From Clostridiales bacterium (GTDB taxonomy: Bacteria; Bacillota_A; Clostridia; Oscillospirales; Oscillospiraceae), in NCBI GenBank assembly GCA_019410105.1, contig DXTB01000033.1, forward strand, positions 1-6,425: a stretch of 6,425 bases of DNA. The letters are read 5' to 3'. Made by a program: the position numbers and the translations under genes. The notes below the pieces were generated by a model. That model was not told the origin of the DNA. It did not search any database and saw nothing but the letters and a program-made list of their open reading frames with translations. Positions 1-5,930 of this stretch are shown in pieces; the first letter of the stretch is position 1; every line of letters begins with the position of its first letter.

Positions 1-7
1 GATGCGG

Positions 8-33
8 AAAAAGACACGGCTGGCTGCCGTGCC
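8..33 (-). terminator. Distal intrinsic terminator after dapB
   Basis: Read on the minus strand, CACGGC and GCCGTG (31-26 and 20-15) form a 6-bp stem with a 5-base loop. One G-U and one G-C pair extend it outward to 8 bp, and a run of five T follows (12-8). The T-run lies only on the minus-strand side, so it would stop transcripts coming from dapB. It sits about 20 bases beyond the first terminator and looks like a back-up. It could instead belong to a small transcript that I cannot see. Confidence 0.6.
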
Positions 34-52
34 TTAGACCGTAAATACATTG

Positions 53-93
53 TAAAAGGGAGGTGCGAAGCGAAGCTTCGCACCTCCCTTTTA
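53..93 (-). terminator. Intrinsic terminator of the asd-dapA-dapB operon
   Basis: The arms 53-70 and 76-93 are perfectly complementary (18 bp) around a 5-base loop. The stem is GC-rich in the middle (GGGAGGTGCGAAG) and has an A/T base, giving a TTTT stretch at the 3' side when read on the minus strand. The dapB stop codon (91-93) is the outermost part of the stem, so there is no spacer between gene and terminator. The near-symmetry means it may also act on plus-strand transcription. Confidence 0.85.
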
Positions 94-858
94 GAGGCCC
101 AAATAGGTCACCAAGTCCGCCATGGAGTATAGACCGGGGGACTGCCCGGCAGCCAGAAACCGGGCGGCCTGAACCGCTCCGGAGGCAAACACCTCGCGGC
201 TCAGGGCGGAGTGCCGCAGCTCAATGAGCTCATCCCGCCCGGCAAAGAGCACCTCATGGTCGCCCACAATTCCACCGCCCCGCACCGAGGAGATGCCGAT
301 TTCACAGCGCTCCCGGCTCCGCCGGATACCCTGCCGGCCGCAGACCAGCTCCGGTTGGCAAGGGAGGGCGTCCGCCGCGGCCTCTGCCAGCATGAGGGCC
401 GTCCCACTGGGGGCATCCATCTTCTTGTTGTGGTGCCGCTCCACGATTTCGATGTCACAGCTCCCGCCCAGCACCGCTGCGGTCCGGCGTACCAACTCGA
501 CGAGGATGTTTACGCCAAGGGACAGGTTGGCGGAGCGAAAGATAGGGATGGAACGGGCAGCCTGCTGTATCTCCTCCAGTTGTCCCTGGTCATAGCCGGT
601 GGTGGCCAGCACAAGGGGCATCCTGTGTTCCAGGCCGAAGCTCAGCAGAGCGGGAAGGGCCGAGGGACTGGAGAAGTCCACCACAACGTCGGCCTCTCCC
701 TGAAATTCGGCGGGGGAGGCGTATACCGGGAAATCGCGGATATCCGCGCCCAGCAGATCAAAGCCGGCGGTCAGCTCCAGCTCCGGTTCAGCGGCACAGA
801 TAGCCTCTACCGCATGGCCCATCCGGCCGTTACAGCCGGAGAGGAGCAGTTGAACCAT
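91..858 (-). CDS. dapB: 4-hydroxy-tetrahydrodipicolinate reductase
   Basis: Cytoplasmic enzyme that reduces 4-hydroxy-tetrahydrodipicolinate, the DapA product, to tetrahydrodipicolinate with NAD(P)H, on the route to diaminopimelate and lysine. The 255-residue product matches the usual family length. It has the dinucleotide-binding loop GCNGRMG at residues 8-14, VDFSSPSAL at 60-68 and ATTGYD at 85-90. The family signature ERHHNKKMDAPSGTA lies at 140-154, with the His pair (142-143) and Lys146 expected at the active site. The ATG at 858 has an AAAGGA ribosome binding site eight bases upstream. The gene follows dapA after 21 bases and is the last of the operon; its TAA sits in the base of the terminator stem. 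The length and motifs leave little doubt about identity. Confidence 0.96.
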   Translation of the reverse strand: MVQLLLSGCNGRMGHAVEAICAAEPELELTAGFDLLGADIRDFPVYASPAEFQGEADVVVDFSSPSALPALLSFGLEHRMPLVLATTGYDQGQLEEIQQAARSIPIFRSANLSLGVNILVELVRRTAAVLGGSCDIEIVERHHNKKMDAPSGTALMLAEAAADALPCQPELVCGRQGIRRSRERCEIGISSVRGGGIVGDHEVLFAGRDELIELRHSALSREVFASGAVQAARFLAAGQSPGLYSMADLVTYLGL

Positions 859-879
859 AGTTCACATCCTTTCTCTGCG

Positions 880-1770
880 CTATTGGAGCAGGTGAGCGCT
901 CTCCATGGCGCGGCGCAGGGTCTCCAGGTGCCCGTCGGACATGGCGCAAAGGGGGAGGCGCAGGGAACCCACCTCATAGCCGGCCAGATTCAGGGCGGTC
1001 TTGATGGGGATGGGGTTGACCTCCAGAAAGAGGGCGTCAATGAGGTCGGTGTACTCGATCTGGAGCGCAGCGGCCTCCCGGAACCGGCCCTCCAGGCAGA
1101 GGTGGCTCATCTGAACCATCACCTCAGGGACGAGATTGGCCGCCACGGAGACGACCCCCTTGGCCCCCAGACTCATCATGGGCACCACCTGATCGTCGTT
1201 GCCCGACCAGATGTGGAAGTCATCGCCGCAGAGGGCGCGGGTGTGGGAGAGCAGGGAGAAGTTTCCGCTGGCCTCCTTGACCCCGTTGATGTTGGGGTGC
1301 TGCGAGAGAAGCTGGTAGGTCTCGGCGGTAAAGGATACGCCGGTGCGGGAGGGGACATTGTAGAGAAGGATGGGCAGCTCCACCCGGTCGGCTATGTAGG
1401 TGTAGTGCTGAATGAGGCCGGTCTGGGACGCTTTGTTGTAATAGGGGGTGACGAGCAGCAGGGCGTCCGCGCCGGAGTCCTGGGCGTGCTGGGAGAGGTA
1501 GAGGGCAGCGGAGGTGTCGTTGCTCCCCGCGCCGGCAATGACCTTCACCCGGTGGTTAACCCGCTTGACGCAGAAGGCCACGGCGGCGATGTGCTCCCGG
1601 ATAGAGAGGGTGGCGCTCTCGCCGGTGGTTCCGCAGACGCAGATGGCATCCACGCCGTGGTCGAGCTGCTGGTCGATCAGGCGGCCGAAGCAGCCGTAAT
1701 CAATGGCGCCGCTCTGGTCAAAGGGGGTGACAATGGCGGTACAGGCTCCGGTGAAAACAGGCTCTCGCAT
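880..1770 (-). CDS. dapA: 4-hydroxy-tetrahydrodipicolinate synthase
   Basis: Cytoplasmic TIM-barrel aldolase that condenses pyruvate with aspartate semialdehyde, the first committed step of diaminopimelate/lysine synthesis. Translated from the ATG at 1770 it gives 296 residues, close to the family norm of about 292. Expected catalytic residues are present: Thr48-Thr49 in CGTTGES, Tyr137 in LLYNVPSRTG, Arg142, and the Schiff-base Lys165 in GVKEASG. These sit four residues later than in the E. coli enzyme (44, 45, 133, 138, 161). A longer reading frame reaches 1836, but that adds 22 residues unlike the family and overlaps asd, and the strong AAGGAGGT site lies between the two starts, so I chose 1770. 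The gene follows asd by 10 bases and precedes dapB by 21, indicating one transcript. Whether the enzyme is lysine-inhibited cannot be judged by eye. Confidence 0.96.
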   Translation of the reverse strand: MREPVFTGACTAIVTPFDQSGAIDYGCFGRLIDQQLDHGVDAICVCGTTGESATLSIREHIAAVAFCVKRVNHRVKVIAGAGSNDTSAALYLSQHAQDSGADALLLVTPYYNKASQTGLIQHYTYIADRVELPILLYNVPSRTGVSFTAETYQLLSQHPNINGVKEASGNFSLLSHTRALCGDDFHIWSGNDDQVVPMMSLGAKGVVSVAANLVPEVMVQMSHLCLEGRFREAAALQIEYTDLIDALFLEVNPIPIKTALNLAGYEVGSLRLPLCAMSDGHLETLRRAMESAHLLQ

Positions 1771-1780
1771 AAGATGGGGT

Positions 1781-1790
1781 TTACCTCCTT
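1781..1790 (-). promoter_or_regulatory. dapA ribosome binding site fused to the asd stop
   Basis: On the minus strand AAGGAGGTAA is a near-perfect Shine-Dalgarno sequence. Its AGG AGG also encodes the last two residues of Asd (Arg-Arg), and its TAA is the asd stop. The distance from GGAGG to the dapA ATG is 13 bases, rather long. The arrangement suggests that ribosomes finishing asd help start dapA, and it decides the dapA start at 1770. Confidence 0.85.
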
Positions 1791-2866
1791 TGGATATACC
1801 CCTCCGCGCAGAGAAGCTCAGCAAGGAGAACCGCACCGCCGGCCGCGCCGCGGAGGGTGTTGTGGGACAGACAGACGAACTTGTAGTCGTACTGGGTGTC
1901 GGGACGCAGCCGGCCGATGCACACGGCCATGCCGCCCTCGGTCATCCGGTCCAGCCGGGTCTGGGGGCGGTCAGGCTCCTCAAAGTAGTGCAGGAACTGC
2001 TTGGGGGCAGAGGGCAGGGCCAGCTCCTGGGCACGGCCCTGGAAGCCCGCCCAGGCGGCTTTGATTTCGTCCAGAGAGGGCTTGTTCCGGAACCGGGCGA
2101 AAACGGCTGCCATGTGGCCGTTGGAGGCGGGAACGCGGAGACACTGGGCGGTGATGGACGGGCCTGCGGCATTGACAATAACGCCGTTCTCCACCCGGCC
2201 CCACAGCTTCAGGGGCTCTTGCTCGCTCTTTTCCTCCTCACCACCGATGTAGGGGATCACGTTGTCCACCATCTCCGGCCAGGTTTCGAAGGTCTTGCCC
2301 GCACCGGAGATGGCCTGATAGGTGCAGACCAGCACCTGCTCCAGGCCGAAGGCGCGCAGGGGATGGAGGGCGGGGACATAGCTTTGCAGGGAACAGTTGG
2401 ACTTGACGGCGATAAAGCCGCGCTCCGTTCCCAGACGCCTGCGCTGGGCTTCGATGACCCGGAGGTGCTCGGGATTGATCTCCGGCACCACCATGGGCAC
2501 GTCGGGCGTCCAGCGGTGGGCGGAGTTATTGGAGACCACGGGGCACCCGCGGCGGGCATAAGCCTCCTCCAGGGCCTGAATTTCCTCCTTCTTCATGTCC
2601 ACCGCGGAGAATACGAAGTCCACCTGGGCGGCAATCCGGTCGATGTCTGTTTCCGCGTTGAGCACCACCATGTCCTTGGCCTCCCCGGGCATGGGGACAT
2701 CCAGGGCCCAGCGGCCACCAATGGCCTCCTCGTAGGTCTTGCCCGCAGAGCGGCTGCTGGCCGCGATGGCGGTCAACTGAAACCAGGGGTGGTTCTCCAG
2801 AAGGGTAACGAAGCGCTGACCGACCATGCCGGTGCCGCCGATGACGCCAACTCTGTACTTTTCCAT
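1781..2866 (-). CDS. asd: Aspartate-semialdehyde dehydrogenase, archaeal/fungal-type
   Basis: Reduces aspartyl phosphate to aspartate semialdehyde with NADPH in the cytoplasm, the branch-point substrate for DapA and for threonine/methionine synthesis. From the ATG at 2866 the product is 361 residues. The N-terminal nucleotide loop reads GVIGGTGMVGQRF (residues 7-19). The presumed catalytic Cys158 lies in VKSNCSLQS and the presumed base His251 in RVPASNGHMAAV. The GGTGMVGQRF and KSNCS signatures, the IGGEEEK segment and the length fit the archaeal/fungal-like branch better than the classical E. coli enzyme; that branch is known in some bacteria. A TTG six bases upstream is in frame, but it would leave two bases after GGAGG (2879-2875), whereas the ATG leaves eight. 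This is the first gene of the operon. No aspartokinase or lysine riboswitch is visible beside it. Confidence 0.95.
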   Translation of the reverse strand: MEKYRVGVIGGTGMVGQRFVTLLENHPWFQLTAIAASSRSAGKTYEEAIGGRWALDVPMPGEAKDMVVLNAETDIDRIAAQVDFVFSAVDMKKEEIQALEEAYARRGCPVVSNNSAHRWTPDVPMVVPEINPEHLRVIEAQRRRLGTERGFIAVKSNCSLQSYVPALHPLRAFGLEQVLVCTYQAISGAGKTFETWPEMVDNVIPYIGGEEEKSEQEPLKLWGRVENGVIVNAAGPSITAQCLRVPASNGHMAAVFARFRNKPSLDEIKAAWAGFQGRAQELALPSAPKQFLHYFEEPDRPQTRLDRMTEGGMAVCIGRLRPDTQYDYKFVCLSHNTLRGAAGGAVLLAELLCAEGYIQRR

Positions 2867-2945
2867 AACCAATACCTCCGTCGTTCCATAATATCCTATT
2901 CCAGATCCAGCTTGTTTGAGACTGGGAAAATGAGGACTTTCATAT

Positions 2946-2982
2946 AAAAAGAAAATCAGCAGTTTACATGTCCGCTGATTTT
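2946..2982 (-). promoter_or_regulatory. Inverted repeat with T-run: asd leader terminator or operator
   Basis: AAAATCAGC (2952-2960) and GCTGATTTT (2974-2982) are a perfect 9-bp inverted repeat with a 13-base loop. Read on the minus strand it is followed by CTTTTT (2951-2946), the shape of a weak intrinsic terminator in the asd leader about 80 bases before the start codon. The repeat also covers the -35 and most of the spacer of the plus-strand promoter, so it could be a protein operator instead. The stem has only three G-C pairs. Which role applies, if any, is not decidable from sequence. Confidence 0.4.
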
Positions 2983-2992
2983 GTACTATAAT
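2963..2992 (+). promoter_or_regulatory. Sigma-A type promoter for the spoIID-like/queA unit
   Basis: TTTACA (2963-2968, five of six consensus bases) and a perfect TATAAT (2987-2992) are separated by 18 bases. A start of transcription near 2999-3001 is predicted, giving a leader of about 160 bases before the ATG at 3160. A housekeeping-type promoter argues that the downstream gene is not restricted to a sporulation sigma factor. Confidence 0.7.
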
Positions 2993-3025
2993 GTCAAAGA
3001 CGATACCGCTACGGCGCAGTCCAAC

Positions 3026-3085
3026 TTAGGTGCAGGGCGCTCCCTGTCGTTTTTGAAACCGCCACGGCTCCTATCCTGCATCTGA
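3026..3085 (+). promoter_or_regulatory. Foldable leader with a terminator-like hairpin
   Basis: CAGGG (3033-3037) and CCCTG (3042-3046) form a hairpin with loop CGCT, followed by TCGTTTTT up to 3054. This is a short terminator-like element some 35-55 bases after the predicted transcription start. A competing long-range helix can form between 3026-3036 and 3075-3085 (11 pairs, two of them G-U). The two structures share bases, so they exclude each other. Its 3' arm lies past the T-run, so the long helix would not be a simple antiterminator. I do not recognise a known riboswitch class. Confidence 0.3.
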
Positions 3086-3159
3086 TACTGATTAGTTTTC
3101 AAAGATTGTACCACAGATGGAGCCCATGTGTCAATGAAAGAGAGTTGAAAAGTGATTCA

Positions 3160-4845
3160 ATGAAGCAGAGGGTAAAAGGAAATATTTTGCGGCTTGTAAC
3201 CGCCTGTCTTGCAATTTTATTGATAAGTGGGCTTGCTCCGGCTGGTGCGGCCTCGGCGGAGGCCAACCCGATGGTCCGGGTGGGCCTGTTCTACGGCGGA
3301 AACGCCCTGTCGGGGGCCAACCTGGCCAACGACGTGGGCAGCGGCTACCGCTTCGGCTACTTTGACGGCGATCTGACCTTCCAGCTCCTGGGCTACACCA
3401 GTGAGACGACGGTTTCCATGGTGAAAACCCAGAATGTGTACTACGGGTCGAATGTGGACTGGAGCGGCTCCGGCTATTACGACAGCAAGACCTCCGACAT
3501 CGCCGTGGGGTGTTACCATCTCCAGCTCCCCCAGACCTACGCCACCTTTGAGGAGGCATCGGCCGCCGCAGCACAGTACAGCGATGGCTTCCCGGCCTGG
3601 ATCGACGGCACCTACTATGTGCGGGTGGGCTCCTTCCTGGACAGTACCTCCGCCCAGGCGGCCCAGGCCTCCCTCGGCCTGACCGGGGCCACGGTGGCGG
3701 GCACCTCGGGGGCGGGGATCTCTGTGGTAAAGACGGGCACCAATACGGTCCTCTTTCAGTTTGACAGCACCTCCGGCCTGTATCTGGCGGTTAAGCCCGG
3801 TCGGGACGACACGGTGAAGGCGGAAACCTACTTCCGGGGCTATTCCTATTTCGGGGCGTTTGAATACCGCCGGAACGGCGGGGACATCACGGTGGTCAAT
3901 GTGCTTTCCATGGACGACTATCTTCAGGGCGTCATCGTCCAGGAGATGAGCCCCTCATGGCCCCTGGAGGCATTGAAAGCCCAGACGGTTTGCGCCCGCA
4001 GCTACGCCTATGGAAAGCTCCAGGCGGGCAAGCACCAGAGCCAGGGCTTCGACCTGTGCAACACCACTGACTGTCAGGCCTACGTGGGTATCGCTAACGC
4101 CAGCGACAACAGCCGCCGGGCGGTGGAGGAGACCAGCGGGGTGTATCTGTGGTACAACGGGCGGGTGGCGGACCAGACGGTTTACTCCTCCCACAACGGC
4201 GGAGCCAGCGAGAGCGCCGTCAACGTGTGGGGGAGGGATTACCCTTATCTCATCGGGAAGATTGACCCCTATGAGGCCTCCGTCGTGGACCGTATCTCCA
4301 ACTACAACTGGACGGTGACCTATACCGCCCAAGAGCTTACCGAGCTGCTCCAGAGCAAAGGCTATGGAAACAGCGCCATCGTGGATTTCCGGGTGACCAA
4401 GACCAGTCCCACCGGAAATGCCATCGAGATCACCTTCACCGATGCCAACGGCCGGAGCTGGAGCAAGACGCGGGAGGCGTGCCGCACCTTCCTGGGGCTG
4501 CGTTCCCAGCACTACACCATATCGGGCGGCAGCGGAGGAGGCTACGCGGTCAATGGCACCGGTTCCCTCAGTACACTGAACGGAGCCTATGCCGTGGATG
4601 GGAGTGGGGCAATGAGCACACTGACTGAGGGGCAGGTCTATGCCATCGGCGGGGACGGCGTCATCTCTCAGGTGAAGCCCTCCGCGTCGGCCGGCAGCTC
4701 CGGCGTCTTTACCATCACTGGATCCGGCTGGGGGCACGGAGTGGGCATGAGCCAGTGGGGTGCCTATTCCATGGCCCAGCAGGGTGATACTTACAAGGAT
4801 ATTCTGACCTTTTACTATACTGGAATCGAGGTGCGCAAGCCATAA
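3160..4845 (+). CDS. Secreted SpoIID/LytB-family peptidoglycan protein with SPOR-like segment
   Basis: Probable exported cell-wall enzyme or modifier; characterised SpoIID is a lytic transglycosylase that cuts glycan strands lacking stem peptides. The 561-residue product starts with a Sec signal peptide (basic [11 protein letters not shown], hydrophobic 12-25, likely cut after AASA at 33). A SPOR-like stretch (about 125-185, core YYVRVGSF at 152-159) may bind denuded glycan. The SpoIID domain follows, with [11 protein letters not shown] then QEM, whose Glu262 aligns with the catalytic Glu of SpoIID, and [18 protein letters not shown]. His292, Cys300 and Cys305 resemble the zinc site reported for C. 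difficile SpoIID. The C-terminus carries [16 protein letters not shown] chose the ATG at 3160 because it gives a clean signal peptide; the ribosome binding site is weak and a TTG at 3106 is possible. The protein is longer than B. subtilis SpoIID (about 340 residues), so it may be a paralogue; I give no symbol. Confidence 0.88.
   Translation: MKQRVKGNILRLVTACLAILLISGLAPAGAASAEANPMVRVGLFYGGNALSGANLANDVGSGYRFGYFDGDLTFQLLGYTSETTVSMVKTQNVYYGSNVDWSGSGYYDSKTSDIAVGCYHLQLPQTYATFEEASAAAAQYSDGFPAWIDGTYYVRVGSFLDSTSAQAAQASLGLTGATVAGTSGAGISVVKTGTNTVLFQFDSTSGLYLAVKPGRDDTVKAETYFRGYSYFGAFEYRRNGGDITVVNVLSMDDYLQGVIVQEMSPSWPLEALKAQTVCARSYAYGKLQAGKHQSQGFDLCNTTDCQAYVGIANASDNSRRAVEETSGVYLWYNGRVADQTVYSSHNGGASESAVNVWGRDYPYLIGKIDPYEASVVDRISNYNWTVTYTAQELTELLQSKGYGNSAIVDFRVTKTSPTGNAIEITFTDANGRSWSKTREACRTFLGLRSQHYTISGGSGGGYAVNGTGSLSTLNGAYAVDGSGAMSTLTEGQVYAIGGDGVISQVKPSASAGSSGVFTITGSGWGHGVGMSQWGAYSMAQQGDTYKDILTFYYTGIEVRKP
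4543..4674 (+). repeat. Three short protein repeats inside the SpoIID domain
   Basis: Residues 462-505 of the SpoIID-like protein contain three imperfect units beginning [24 protein letters not shown] and [12 protein letters not shown], spaced 15 and 17 residues apart. The shared pattern is Y-A-[VI]-x-G-x-G-x-[LMI]-S-x-[LV]. They sit after a Gly/Ser-rich linker (SGGSGGG) and just before the conserved [15 protein letters not shown] motif. The units look like short beta hairpins. Related insertions occur in other clostridial SpoIID-like proteins as I remember them, so this is probably a variable surface loop. Confidence 0.65.
4828..4833 (+). promoter_or_regulatory. queA ribosome binding site inside the spoIID-like gene
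   Basis: GAGGTG is a six-base exact match to the Shine-Dalgarno consensus (AAGGAGGTGATC). Eight bases separate it from the ATA at 4842, an ideal distance. No ATG, GTG or TTG lies in that frame between the preceding in-frame stop (4785-4787) and 4929. The site therefore points to initiation at or next to 4842 and decides the start chosen for queA. Confidence 0.75.
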
Positions 4846-5867
4846 AAACCGCTGATTTTGATTTTTATCTGCCGGAGGAGCTGATTGCTCAGACCCCGCT
4901 GGAGCGGCGGGACGCCTCCCGGCTGCTGGTGCTGGACAAGGAGACCGGAGCCACCCGGCACATGCATTTTTTTGATCTGCCTACCCTCCTGCGCCCGGGG
5001 GACTGCCTGGTGCTCAACGACTCGCGGGTGCTGCCCGCCCGGCTGTTGGGCCATCGGGAGCCCACCGGCGGCGCGGTGGAGGTGCTGCTGCTCATCGACC
5101 GGGGGGACAAGGTGTGGGAGTGCCTGGTGCGCCCCGGCCGCAAGCTGAAGCCGGGGACGCGGCTGTCCTTTGGGGACGGCTCCCTCAAGGCCGAGGTGGT
5201 GGAGGTATGCGAGGGGGGCAACCGGCTGGTCCGCTTCGAGTATGAGGGGATCTTCCTGGAGACCCTGGAGCGGCTGGGCAAGATGCCCCTGCCGCCCTAC
5301 ATCAAGGCGGAGCTGAGCGACCCCGAGCGGTACCAGACTGTCTACTCCCGCGAGGTCGGCTCCGCCGCGGCACCCACCGCCGGACTCCACTTTACCCGTG
5401 CCCTGCTGGAGCAGGTGCAGGAAATGGGGGTAAAGGTCTGCTATGTGACGCTCCATGTGGGCCTGGGCACCTTCCGTCCGGTGAAGGAGGAGGAGATCAC
5501 CGACCACGAGATGCACAGCGAATACTGCATGATCTCCGCCGAGACCGCCGAGACCATCAACCGTACCAAGCGGGAAGGGGGGCGGGTCATCTGTGTGGGT
5601 ACCACCTCTTGCCGCACCATCGAGAGCTGGGCGGCGGAGGACGGCACGTTGAAGGAGTGCGCGGGGTGGACGAATATCTTCATCTATCCCGGCTATCGCT
5701 TCAAGGCGCTGGACTGCCTTATCACCAACTTCCATCTGCCCGAGTCCACCCTTATCATGCTGGTATCCGCCCTGGCGGGCCGGGAGCATGTCCTGGCCGC
5801 CTATAAAGAGGCGGTGGAGCAGCGGTATCGCTTCTTCTCCTTTGGAGATGCGATGTTCATCGGCTGA
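4842..5867 (+). CDS. queA: S-adenosylmethionine:tRNA ribosyltransferase-isomerase (apparent ATA start)
   Basis: Transfers and rearranges the ribosyl part of S-adenosylmethionine onto preQ1 at the tRNA wobble position, giving epoxyqueuosine in the cytoplasm. From 4842 the product is 341 residues, the normal family length. It opens with (M)[16 protein letters not shown], as QueA proteins do, followed by [15 protein letters not shown]. Further family motifs are [28 protein letters not shown] (from about 176), [10 protein letters not shown] (from 205), [10 protein letters not shown] and [19 protein letters not shown]. The initiator position is ATA, not ATG; the first ordinary start is the GTG at 4929, which would delete 29 conserved residues. 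The start overlaps the upstream TAA (4843-4845), consistent with translational coupling. The usual partner gene tgt does not follow; a terminator does. The enzyme identity is very firm; whether ATA is used, or is a lesion or base error, is open. Confidence 0.93.
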   Translation: MKTADFDFYLPEELIAQTPLERRDASRLLVLDKETGATRHMHFFDLPTLLRPGDCLVLNDSRVLPARLLGHREPTGGAVEVLLLIDRGDKVWECLVRPGRKLKPGTRLSFGDGSLKAEVVEVCEGGNRLVRFEYEGIFLETLERLGKMPLPPYIKAELSDPERYQTVYSREVGSAAAPTAGLHFTRALLEQVQEMGVKVCYVTLHVGLGTFRPVKEEEITDHEMHSEYCMISAETAETINRTKREGGRVICVGTTSCRTIESWAAEDGTLKECAGWTNIFIYPGYRFKALDCLITNFHLPESTLIMLVSALAGREHVLAAYKEAVEQRYRFFSFGDAMFIG

Positions 5868-5884
5868 GTCAGAACGAAAAAGAG

Positions 5885-5923
5885 AAACCGGGGTTCCCAC
5901 AAGTTGTGGGAACCCCGGTTTTT
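5885..5923. terminator. Bidirectional intrinsic terminator between convergent genes
   Basis: Arms 5885-5901 and 5905-5921 are perfectly complementary (17 bp) with a 3-base loop (AGT). TTTTT (5919-5923) follows on the plus strand. The minus strand reads through the same stem into TTTCTCTTTTT (5887-5877). It lies 17 bases after the queA stop and 7 bases before the stop of the convergent gene, so one hairpin serves both. Confidence 0.92.
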
Positions 5924-5930
5924 GTATGGG

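Larger units (their letters stand above)
2867..3159. other. Divergent intergenic region between asd and the spoIID-like gene
   Basis: These 293 bases separate two divergent operons and are clearly more AT-rich than the flanking genes. They contain the asd ribosome binding site (2875-2879), an inverted repeat (2952-2982), a plus-strand promoter (2963-2992) and a foldable plus-strand leader (about 3000-3159). I found no convincing minus-strand promoter for asd. A perfect TTGACA (2997-2992) is present but no -10 box follows at the proper distance. No conserved lysine-riboswitch or T-box core was recognised. No small open reading frame with a credible ribosome binding site was seen. Confidence 0.6.

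Noticed and set aside
1771..1836. Upstream start for dapA giving 22 extra residues
   Set aside because: The extension overlaps asd, does not resemble DapA N-termini, and the strong ribosome binding site lies inside it, ahead of 1770.
211..2064. 617-codon plus-strand open frame across dapB, dapA and the end of asd
   Set aside because: It is antisense to three genes with complete family motifs. Its translation is Gly/His/Gln-rich with no recognisable domain, typical of the opposite strand of GC-rich genes.
1703..2947. 414-codon plus-strand open frame opposite asd
   Set aside because: Antisense shadow of asd; no motif and no credible ribosome binding site.
2992..2997. TTGACA on the minus strand as the asd promoter
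   Set aside because: No -10-like hexamer follows at 15-19 bases; a perfect -35 alone is not enough.
4836..4850. Ribosomal frameshift fusing the SpoIID-like protein to QueA
   Set aside because: Only five A occur and they fall after the stop position, so there is no A-AAA-AAC slippery heptamer. QueA is a stand-alone cytoplasmic enzyme, while the upstream protein is secreted.
2972..4860. CCGCTGATTTTG occurs at both 2972-2983 and 4849-4860
   Set aside because: About one exact 12-base match is expected by chance in a window of this size, and the second copy is explained by QueA coding (TADFD).
4929..5867. Ordinary GTG start for queA
   Set aside because: It would remove 29 family-conserved residues ([13 protein letters not shown] onward) and has no Shine-Dalgarno sequence at a suitable distance.
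4815..5900. 361-codon minus-strand open frame opposite queA
   Set aside because: It covers queA and reads through the terminator; low-complexity composition and no family resemblance.
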